NCBI GenBank assembly: GCA_934646865.1
Contig: CAKUEU010000070.1
Location: 1 to 9,500, forward strand
From: an uncultured Collinsella sp.
GTDB taxonomy: Bacteria; Actinomycetota; Coriobacteriia; Coriobacteriales; Coriobacteriaceae
Direction: 5' to 3'
DNA length: 9,500 bases
Part shown: positions 1-5,572 of the stretch, piece by piece
Position numbering within the stretch: the first letter of the stretch is position 1
Layout of the letters: each line of letters begins with the position of its first letter
Position numbers and translations under genes: made by a program
The notes under the pieces: generated by a model
The model's database searches: none
What the model was told of the DNA's origin: nothing
Seen by the model: the letters and a program-made list of their open reading frames with translations, nothing else

Positions 1-351
1 GACGCCGCGCCCGTGCCCGCCGCCGATGTGGTGGGCCGCGTGGTCTTTGTCTCGGCAGGCCTGGGCGTGGTGGTGTCGCTGCTCACCAATCCGCTGCTGT
101 TCTTTCCACTCATCGTGGTGCCGCTGATCGTGCTGCTGGTGCTCGAGATTCGCCATATGGTCAAGACCACGCAAGATGTGGCGCGTGCCGAGGACGAAGC
201 CGCCCTGCGCGCCGCCGTGGAGCAGATTCGCGAAAAACGCCGCCGCGAGCAGGAGGAGCAGGGTGACGCCGAGGGCCATGCGGGGGACGGCGTCGGCGCC
301 AGACCCGAAGCCGGCCTCGATGCCCTGGATGATTCCGACCACTCGCCATAG
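1..351 (+). CDS. C-terminal fragment of a membrane protein, probably SipW-type signal peptidase I
   Basis: The reading frame is open from the first base of the window and ends at TAG 349-351, so only the last 116 residues are visible and the gene starts upstream. Residues 9-28 are hydrophobic (VVGRVVFVSAGLGVVV), a proline-containing break follows, and residues 31-50 form a clear membrane span ending in LEI. After that comes a charged, helical, Arg/Glu-rich cytoplasmic tail (about 55-90) and an acidic end. A short VxG-V segment, then a Leu-Leu-Thr-Asn-Pro turn and a final membrane helix, is the pattern I know from the C-terminus of archaeal/SipW-like S26 signal peptidases, which cleave signal peptides at the outer face of the membrane. 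The catalytic Ser and Lys would lie upstream and cannot be checked. The assignment is therefore an inference; another small membrane protein is possible. Confidence 0.5.
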   Translation, partial: DAAPVPAADVVGRVVFVSAGLGVVVSLLTNPLLFFPLIVVPLIVLLVLEIRHMVKTTQDVARAEDEAALRAAVEQIREKRRREQEEQGDAEGHAGDGVGARPEAGLDALDDSDHSP

Positions 352-373
352 CTTGCCCGTTCCTTTCGTCCCC

Positions 374-447
374 ACAATTTGGACGCTCGTAGATGATCCG
401 TATCATCTGCTTTTTCATACCACTATTCGTGCTACAGTTTGGACGCT
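374..447. repeat. 14-bp imperfect direct repeat, 60 bp apart, upstream of the EamA gene
   Basis: ACAATTTGGACGCT at 374-387 recurs as ACAGTTTGGACGCT at 434-447, with one difference and an offset of exactly 60 bp. Both copies lie in the gap between the end of the first gene and the transporter start. Between them is the dyad at 391-408. Paired half-sites around a promoter suggest a regulator binding site, but no regulator is encoded in the window. Confidence 0.5.
379..408 (+). promoter_or_regulatory. Candidate promoter with an overlapping dyad (operator-like) for the EamA transporter
   Basis: TTGGAC at 379-384 (weak -35, three of six consensus positions) is followed after 16 bp by TATCAT at 401-406 (-10, five of six). 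The -10 lies inside a perfect inverted repeat, AGATGAT-CCGT-ATCATCT (391-408), so a protein bound there would cover the promoter. The dyad is followed by five T residues (411-415), so a weak terminator for the upstream gene is an alternative reading. The AT-rich 7-bp stem makes that less likely than an operator. Confidence 0.35.
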
Positions 448-476
448 TTGTTGCCAATTGATTTCGGGGGAGTGGA

Positions 477-1499
477 ATGAAACAGGAGCGCTCGGTGCAG
501 CATGCCAACGCGAAGGCTTCGGTGCCGATGACGGCGGCGTCGGATTTTGTCGTGCCGGAGGGAACCGACGAGCTGAGCCGCAACACCCGCCGCGCCTGGC
601 GCGACCGCCTGAACAGTGCTTCGACGCGTAAGATGATCACGGGCGTTCTGGCCACTCTGGTGGGCGGTTCGTTTTGGGGCTTTTCGGGCACCAGCGCGAG
701 CTTTCTGTTCGATTCCTACCATGTCGACACGTTGTGGCTTATGAGCGTTCGCCAGATTCTCGCCGGCTTGCTCTTTATGGCCGTGGTCGTTACGCGCGAT
801 CGCGAGCGTCTGGTTAAGCTCTGGACCACGCCCGCCGATCGCAAGCAGTTACTGCTCTTTACCGCCTTTGGCCTGCTGTTCAACCAGTTTTGCTACCTCT
901 CGGCCGTGCGCCTGACCAACGCTGGAACGGCGACGGTGCTTCAATGCCTGCAGCTGGTCATCATCATGGGCTACACCTGCGTGGTCGATTGCCGCATGCC
1001 GCGCGTGCGCGAGGCGGTCGGCATCGGTTTGGCCCTCGGCGGCACCTTTTTAATCGCTACCGGCGGGGACCCCACCAGCCTGAACATCTCGCCGCTCGGC
1101 CTGATCGCGGGCCTTATGTGTGCGGTCAGCGCCACCTGCATGGCAGTGATCCCCGCTAAGATTCTGCCCGAATACGGCAGCCCCATCGTCACGGGTTCGG
1201 CTATGCTCACGGCGGGTGTGGTCTCGTGCATCTTCGTACAGCCCTGGGCGCATATGCCTGCGCTCGACGCTGCCGGTATCGAGGCGCTCGCGGTGTTCGT
1301 GGTCATCGGTTCGTTTTTTGCCTACATGCTTTATATGCAGGGCGTTAAGGACATCGGCTCGGTGCGTGCGAGCCTCATCGGAACCGTGGAGCCGGTTTCG
1401 GCGACTATCACTAGTGCCGTTATGCTGGGCACGGTATTTTTGCCGACCGACCTTATCGGCTTTGCCATGATCATCGTGATGATGTTCCTTACGGTGTAG
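477..1499 (+). CDS. EamA/DMT-superfamily membrane transporter
   Basis: This encodes a 340-residue integral membrane protein of the drug/metabolite transporter superfamily (EamA, ten-helix type). The substrate cannot be read from sequence; relatives export amino acids or other metabolites. After a hydrophilic 50-residue N-terminus there are about ten hydrophobic segments, roughly at 53-75, 85-105, 121-143, 144-165, 171-187, 205-226, 238-256, 267-287, 296-316 and 318-340. Typical family signatures are the GGSFWGFSG stretch in helix 1, RQILAGLLF in helix 2, and EPVSATITSAVMLGTVFL near the end, which matches the EPVxA motif of helix 9. The start at 477 is supported by GGGGGAG at 466-472. The next methionine before helix 1 (Met53) has no visible ribosome binding site. 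The protein stops directly at the end of the last helix, leaving almost no cytoplasmic tail. Confidence 0.9.
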   Translation: MKQERSVQHANAKASVPMTAASDFVVPEGTDELSRNTRRAWRDRLNSASTRKMITGVLATLVGGSFWGFSGTSASFLFDSYHVDTLWLMSVRQILAGLLFMAVVVTRDRERLVKLWTTPADRKQLLLFTAFGLLFNQFCYLSAVRLTNAGTATVLQCLQLVIIMGYTCVVDCRMPRVREAVGIGLALGGTFLIATGGDPTSLNISPLGLIAGLMCAVSATCMAVIPAKILPEYGSPIVTGSAMLTAGVVSCIFVQPWAHMPALDAAGIEALAVFVVIGSFFAYMLYMQGVKDIGSVRASLIGTVEPVSATITSAVMLGTVFLPTDLIGFAMIIVMMFLTV

Positions 1500-1645
1500 C
1501 TGGCGCCGCCAAGACAGATAAGGTGTTGCGCCACATTTTCGCCAATTGATGTCCGTGTCTGGAGTTTAGCTGTCGATGCCCAATATGCCATAAACTAGTA
1601 ACGTTATGGACTTTTTCATTGCGACTCAATTGCGAGGATTTCTTT
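1500..1645. other. Intergenic gap before the DUF4012 gene; no clear promoter
   Basis: The gap holds a weak hairpin (TGGCGC at 1501-1506 with GCGCCA at 1528-1533, 21-nt loop) followed by CATTTTC, a poor terminator candidate for the transporter gene. A possible -10 (TAAACT, 1591-1596) has no convincing -35. The 10-mer GCCAATTGAT at 1541-1550 also occurs at 453-462 upstream of the transporter. The DUF4012 ribosome binding site (GAGG, 1634-1637) ends the gap. Confidence 0.4.
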
Positions 1646-3958
1646 ATGGCTGGTAATCACTTTAAGGGCAGCGATAGTGGCCGTCCTGCGGTTCCGCCGC
1701 GTTCGAATGGGACAGGAAAAGCTGGCATGCCGAGCGGATCTGGTCAGAACAGTGCCGGTAAGCGCACGTCCCCGGGCGAGACGGCGATGTTTACCGCTCT
1801 GTATGAGCAGTCTCAGAAGGCTAAAAAGACCGGTCGAGCAAGAGGGAATGTCTTTGCGGGCGGTGCGACCCCCACGTCGCAGCCGAGCGGGGCTCCTTCG
1901 ACACCTGCGAACACCGCAGGCACTGCCAACGCCGCGAATGCCGCCGGCAACATTAATACCGGCAATGCCGCCAACAATACTCCCTCTGCCGGTGGCGCGG
2001 GGCTTACGGGTAACCTTGGTACGATCTATACGGGTGCCTCTGAGACCGGCACATTCGCCCGTTTGGAAGATAACGGTGCCGAGTTTAAGGGCTCCGGTTC
2101 CAAGGAAGATTATTACGATTTTGGCCTGAACTATGGCAACGACGCTTCGTCGAGTTCAACCTCGGACGGTCTGGTCCGTCATCGCCATCGCAAGGGCGAG
2201 CGCAAGAAGCGTCACACTGGCGCCGTTGTCGCCGCCGTTGTCGCGGTGCTTCTCGTTGCGCTTGGTGCGAGTGGCTTTATGCTGCTTAACTCGGCAAAGA
2301 CCGTAAAGAGCGAAGCGAAGGAGGCTGTCGAGATTGTCGGCGGCCTTAAGGATAAGGTCACGTCGGGCGATTTTTCGACGCTGCCCGACGATGCGAAGAA
2401 GATCGACGAGCTCTGCGATAGCATGAAGGCGGAGACCTCGAGCCCGCTGTGGACGGCGGCTTCGTTTATTCCGGTGTACGGCAGCGACATCAACGCGGCC
2501 CGTACCATGATCGACGCCCTGTCTGATGTTTCGAGCAACGCGCTGGTTCCCATGGCCGACAAACTTTCGCAGGCCACGCCCGGCAAGCTGTTTCAGGACG
2601 GCATGATTAACGTGTCTGCGCTGCAGGCGGTCGCCGATTCGCTTTCCAGCAGCTCGAAGGTGTTCAAGAGCGCCAACGAGAAGATCCAGGGTATTGGCGA
2701 TACGCATATTTCCCAGGTGACCGAGCTGGTCGATAAGGCAAAGGACGGCTTTGCCACTCTCAGCGGCGCGGTTGACGCGGCGGAGAAAGTCGCCCCCGTC
2801 CTTCCCCAGATGCTCGGTGCCAACGGCCAGACGCGCAACTACCTCGTGTATGCCATGAACAATGTTGAGATTCGTGCCTGCGGCGGCTTTGGTGGCTCGC
2901 AGGGCCTGATCTCGGTTACCGACGGCCAGATGTCGATCAACGACTTTGTCGCCTGCATCGCACGTAGCGAGGATGAGGCAGTCGAGAGCGTCGACGAAGA
3001 GGACGAGGCACTGTTCGGCAATCACAGTAACCTGTACAACTCGGGTAACACCTATTCGCCCGACTGGCCCCGCAACTCGCAGCGTGTCGCCGCTTTGTGG
3101 AAGTCCGAGTATGGCCAAGACGTTGACGGCGTCATCGGTATCGACCCGGTGTTCCTGCAGTATCTGCTGGGCCTTGTCGGTAATGTTTCGCTGCCCGATG
3201 GCACGGTCGTCGATGGCACCAATGCGGCCAAGGTCCTCATGCACGATGTGTACTGGAACTATCCGGTCGAGGAGTCGGACGGCATCTTCGCATCCGTTGC
3301 CAGCGCTGCTTTCGACAAGATTCTCGGCGGCATCGGCGATGTCGATGTTACGAAGCTCGTCAGCGCCGTTGAGCGCGGCGCCGAAGAAGGCCGCCTGATC
3401 GCGTGGATGAAAAACGACGACGAGCAGAACGCTATCAAGGAAATGAACATCGACGCCTCGCTGCCCGATCCGGACGACCCGAGCGAGGATCCCGTTGCCG
3501 GTGTTTACTTTAACAACCTGAGCTTCTCCAAGCTCGATTGGTACCTCAACGCCGACACGCAGATTGGCCAGGGCGTCAAGAATGGCGACGGCACGTGCTC
3601 CTATCGCATCACCGTCACCCTGACGAACATCATGACGCAGGAAGAGGCCGGCAAGCTGCCCGACTACGTTGCAGCGAGCGCACCCGATGCCGCGCGTGAT
3701 GACGAGCGCCTGAATGTCTCGCTGTTCGCCCCGACGGGTGGCAACATCTCGGACCTTACCGTCGAGGGCACCCAGTTTGGGCTTGGCGCTGCCACGTGGC
3801 ATGGCATTCCCTTCTATTCGGGAACCGTTGACCTGCATGCGGGCGAGACGACGACGATCACCTATACGCTGACCACGTCGGCCGAGGCGGGAGACAAGCC
3901 GCTTGCGCTGCGCCAGACCCCCACGTGCCAGGCGGCTCGCGACAGCGCTTCGGCGTAG
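1646..3958 (+). CDS. DUF4012 domain-containing membrane-anchored surface protein
   Basis: The product has 770 residues and single-span topology. Residues 1-175 are hydrophilic and low in complexity, with an Ala/Asn/Gly/Thr-rich stretch at about 88-114. A strongly basic patch (RHRHRKGERKKRH, about 178-190) precedes one membrane helix at about 192-215, so the tail should be cytoplasmic and the remaining ~555 residues outside. The outer part begins with helical, coiled-coil-like sequence (about 220-390), then the DUF4012 core: TRNYLVYAMNNVEIRACGGF (about 396-415), an acidic linker (about 442-459), and DGVIGIDPVFLQYLLGLVG (about 494-512). It ends in a Thr-rich, probably beta-stranded region without LPxTG. 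DUF4012 proteins occur in actinobacteria and Firmicutes and have no established biochemical role known to me; an envelope function is inferred. The ATG at 1646 has GAGG 8 nt upstream and is preferred over an in-frame TTG at 1619. A terminator follows at 3996. Confidence 0.85.
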   Translation: MAGNHFKGSDSGRPAVPPRSNGTGKAGMPSGSGQNSAGKRTSPGETAMFTALYEQSQKAKKTGRARGNVFAGGATPTSQPSGAPSTPANTAGTANAANAAGNINTGNAANNTPSAGGAGLTGNLGTIYTGASETGTFARLEDNGAEFKGSGSKEDYYDFGLNYGNDASSSSTSDGLVRHRHRKGERKKRHTGAVVAAVVAVLLVALGASGFMLLNSAKTVKSEAKEAVEIVGGLKDKVTSGDFSTLPDDAKKIDELCDSMKAETSSPLWTAASFIPVYGSDINAARTMIDALSDVSSNALVPMADKLSQATPGKLFQDGMINVSALQAVADSLSSSSKVFKSANEKIQGIGDTHISQVTELVDKAKDGFATLSGAVDAAEKVAPVLPQMLGANGQTRNYLVYAMNNVEIRACGGFGGSQGLISVTDGQMSINDFVACIARSEDEAVESVDEEDEALFGNHSNLYNSGNTYSPDWPRNSQRVAALWKSEYGQDVDGVIGIDPVFLQYLLGLVGNVSLPDGTVVDGTNAAKVLMHDVYWNYPVEESDGIFASVASAAFDKILGGIGDVDVTKLVSAVERGAEEGRLIAWMKNDDEQNAIKEMNIDASLPDPDDPSEDPVAGVYFNNLSFSKLDWYLNADTQIGQGVKNGDGTCSYRITVTLTNIMTQEEAGKLPDYVAASAPDAARDDERLNVSLFAPTGGNISDLTVEGTQFGLGAATWHGIPFYSGTVDLHAGETTTITYTLTTSAEAGDKPLALRQTPTCQAARDSASA

Positions 3959-3995
3959 GGTTTTTCTGGTAGACCAGATAATCGAGTACCATTTT
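3959..3995 (+). promoter_or_regulatory. glmM: Possible glmM promoter region with a short dyad
   Basis: GATAAT (3977-3982) matches five of six -10 positions, and a second GATAAT occurs at 4006-4011 inside the terminator loop. Neither has a good -35 at the expected distance. A compact dyad, TCTGGT-AG-ACCAGA (3965-3978), overlaps the first candidate. The region matters because any promoter for glmM in this 83-bp gap must lie upstream of, or within, the terminator hairpin. Confidence 0.25.
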
Positions 3996-4028
3996 GGGGC
4001 GGACGGATAATCTGTTCGCCCCATTTTT
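3996..4028 (+). terminator. Rho-independent terminator immediately before the glmM ribosome binding site
   Basis: GGGGCGGAC (3996-4004) pairs with GTTCGCCCC (4014-4022), nine base pairs with one G-U, around a 9-nt loop. The run ATTTTT follows (4023-4028). It should end transcripts of the DUF4012 gene. Only two bases separate the T-run from the glmM Shine-Dalgarno (AAGGAGAG, 4031-4038), so the same element may also limit or regulate read-through into glmM. Confidence 0.8.
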
Positions 4029-4041
4029 ATAAGGAGAGCGC

Positions 4042-5373
4042 ATGAAGTACTTTGGCACCGACGGCTTTCGCGGCGAGGCCAACGTTGGGCTGACGGTAGA
4101 GCACGCCTATAAGATCGGCCGTTTTGTGGGCTGGTATTACGGCGCCAACCGCGAGCGCAAGGCACGCGTCATCGTGGGCAAGGACACTCGTCGATCCAGC
4201 TATATGTTCGAGGCGGCGCTGGTGAGTGGCCTGGTCGCGAGCGGCGCGGACGCCTACATGCTGCACGTGATCCCGACGCCGGGCGTGGCGCATCAGACGG
4301 TCGAGGGCTGCTTCGACTGTGGCATCATGATCAGCGCGAGCCACAACCCGTTTTGCGATAACGGCATCAAACTCGTCAACAGCGACGGCTTTAAGATGGA
4401 CGAGGATGTGCTGGAGCTCATCGAGGACTATATCGATGGCAAGAGCGAGGTGCCGCTGGCCACGGGCAACCACATCGGTGCCACGGTGGACTACATGCAG
4501 GGCCGCAACCGCTACATCGCCTCGCTCATCGCGAGCGCGAACTTTTCGCTGCAGGGCGTCAAGATTGGCCTGGACTGCGCCAACGGCTCGGCGTCCTCGG
4601 TCGCCAAGCCGGTGTTCGACGCGCTGGGCGCCGACGTGCGCGTAATTAACGCCGCGCCCGATGGCTTCAACATTAACGTCGACTGCGGCTCCACGCATAT
4701 GGAGCGCCTGCAGCGCCACGTGGTGGAGCAGGGCCTGGACGTGGGCTTTGCCTACGATGGCGATGCCGACCGCTGCCTGGCTGTGGATGAGCGCGGCCGC
4801 GTGGTCGACGGCGATCAGATTCTGTATGTGTGCGGCGTGTACCTGAACAAGCACGGCCGTCTTTCGGGCGGTACCGTGGTGCCGACGATCGCCAGCAACT
4901 TTGGCCTGATCAAGTCGCTGGAGCTTGCCGGCCTGAGCGCCGTGACCAGCGGCGTGGGCGACCGTCACGTGTACGCCAAGATGCGCGAGGGCGGCTACAG
5001 CCTGGGCGGCGAGCAGACGGGCCATACGATCTTTGGCGATATCGAGCGCACGGGCGACGGCATCATGACTTCGCTGCGCGTGATGGAAGTGATCCGTGCC
5101 GAGCGCGAGACGCTCTCGCAGCTCACGGCACCGTGCAAGCTGCTGCCGCAGGCGCAGGTCGCCGTGCGCGTGGCGGACAAGGACGCCGCGCTTGATAGCA
5201 TGGGCGTGCAGAACGCCATCGCCGAGGCCGAGGCATCGCTGGCAGGCGAGGGCCGCGTGCTCGTGCGCAAGAGCGGAACCGAGTCGGTCATCCGCGTCCT
5301 GGCCGAAGCCCCCGACCAAGCAGCCGCCGAAGCCGCCATGAAGCGCATCGCCAGCGCGCTCGAGGCCTTATAG
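4042..5373 (+). CDS. glmM: Phosphoglucosamine mutase
   Basis: GlmM interconverts glucosamine-6-phosphate and glucosamine-1-phosphate in the cytoplasm, a step toward UDP-GlcNAc for peptidoglycan and other wall polymers. The protein has 443 residues, the usual length. All four active-site segments of the alpha-D-phosphohexomutase family are visible. These are the phosphoserine loop ISASHNP (97-103, Ser100), the metal-binding loop DGDADR (239-244), the sugar-specificity loop GGEQTGH (322-328) and the phosphate-binding loop RKSGTE (409-414). The N-terminal MKYFGTDGFRG is typical of GlmM rather than of phosphomannomutase. The DGDADR and GGEQTGH variants (often DGDGDR and GGEQSGH) are within normal family range. 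The start is fixed by AAGGAGAG at 4031-4038. The gene directly follows a terminator and converges with the carboxypeptidase gene downstream. Confidence 0.96.
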   Translation: MKYFGTDGFRGEANVGLTVEHAYKIGRFVGWYYGANRERKARVIVGKDTRRSSYMFEAALVSGLVASGADAYMLHVIPTPGVAHQTVEGCFDCGIMISASHNPFCDNGIKLVNSDGFKMDEDVLELIEDYIDGKSEVPLATGNHIGATVDYMQGRNRYIASLIASANFSLQGVKIGLDCANGSASSVAKPVFDALGADVRVINAAPDGFNINVDCGSTHMERLQRHVVEQGLDVGFAYDGDADRCLAVDERGRVVDGDQILYVCGVYLNKHGRLSGGTVVPTIASNFGLIKSLELAGLSAVTSGVGDRHVYAKMREGGYSLGGEQTGHTIFGDIERTGDGIMTSLRVMEVIRAERETLSQLTAPCKLLPQAQVAVRVADKDAALDSMGVQNAIAEAEASLAGEGRVLVRKSGTESVIRVLAEAPDQAAAEAAMKRIASALEAL

Positions 5374-5401
5374 TTGCGCGGTTTTACCAAACCGCGCAAC
5401 T
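5372..5401. repeat. Perfect 13-bp hairpin overlapping the glmM stop codon
   Basis: Bases 5372-5384 (AGTTGCGCGGTTT) are exactly complementary to 5389-5401, with a 4-nt loop (TACC). The 5' arm includes the last two bases of the glmM TAG. The stem is GC-rich and stable, but no T-run follows on either strand. It is therefore not a classical intrinsic terminator; it may act as a 3' end stabiliser or processing barrier. Confidence 0.7.
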
Positions 5402-5413
5402 GCTCGACGCTGC

Positions 5414-5512
5414 AAACGACCCTAAGCGGCAATCTGACGTTCAATTTCAAGGGCGCGACCAGAAGGTCAGCGCCCTTTCATTTCACGTCATCTTGCTCGC
5501 CTAGGGTCGTTT
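5414..5512. repeat. 99-bp near-complete palindrome between convergent genes
   Basis: Outer arms AAACGACCCTAAGCG (5414-5428) and CGCCTAGGGTCGTTT (5498-5512) are complementary with one mismatch. Inside them GCAA (5429-5432) pairs with TTGC (5493-5496). TGACGT (5435-5440) then pairs with ACGTCA (5485-5490), and the centre is the hairpin of 5449-5477. Unpaired bases between stems are nearly equal on both sides, so the whole segment folds as one long stem. CGCTG occurs one base outside each end (5408-5412 and 5514-5518). The element could be a bidirectional terminator or barrier for the converging glmM and M32 genes, or a small inverted-repeat element. Confidence 0.65.
5449..5483 (+). terminator. 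Probable intrinsic terminator downstream of glmM
   Basis: AAGGGCGCGACC (5449-5460) pairs with GGTC-A-GCGCCCTT (5465-5477): twelve base pairs, one bulged A (5469), and an AGAA loop. The T-rich TTTCATTT follows in the glmM direction. In the opposite direction the following bases are less T-rich, so it fits glmM better than the carboxypeptidase gene. Confidence 0.6.
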
Positions 5513-5572
5513 TCGCTGACGTTGCCAAAACATTGGCGTCAACCTGGTTGGCGTTGGCGTGTCGGTTGTGTC

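Noticed and set aside
1501..1540. Terminator after the EamA gene
   Set aside because: The stem is only 6 bp with a 21-nt loop and a short T-run. It is too weak to list as a terminator and is mentioned only in the gap description.
1619..1645. TTG start for the DUF4012 protein
   Set aside because: It adds nine residues with no ribosome binding site, and these include the GAGG that serves the ATG at 1646.
2156..4165. A 669-codon open frame antisense to the DUF4012 gene
   Set aside because: It mirrors the codon bias of the real gene on the other strand. Its product is Arg/Val/Gly-rich without any recognisable domain, and it overlaps a well-supported gene completely.
4027..5319. A 430-codon open frame antisense to glmM
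   Set aside because: Its product is Ala/His/Val-rich with no family motifs, typical of shadow frames in GC-rich genes. GlmM on the + strand has all its active-site motifs.
5533..5560. Three TTGGCGT copies as a tandem repeat or CRISPR-like unit
   Set aside because: The copies are 7 bp, irregularly spaced (15 and 6 bp) and confined to 28 bp, with no spacer structure. This is probably chance in a GT-rich stretch.
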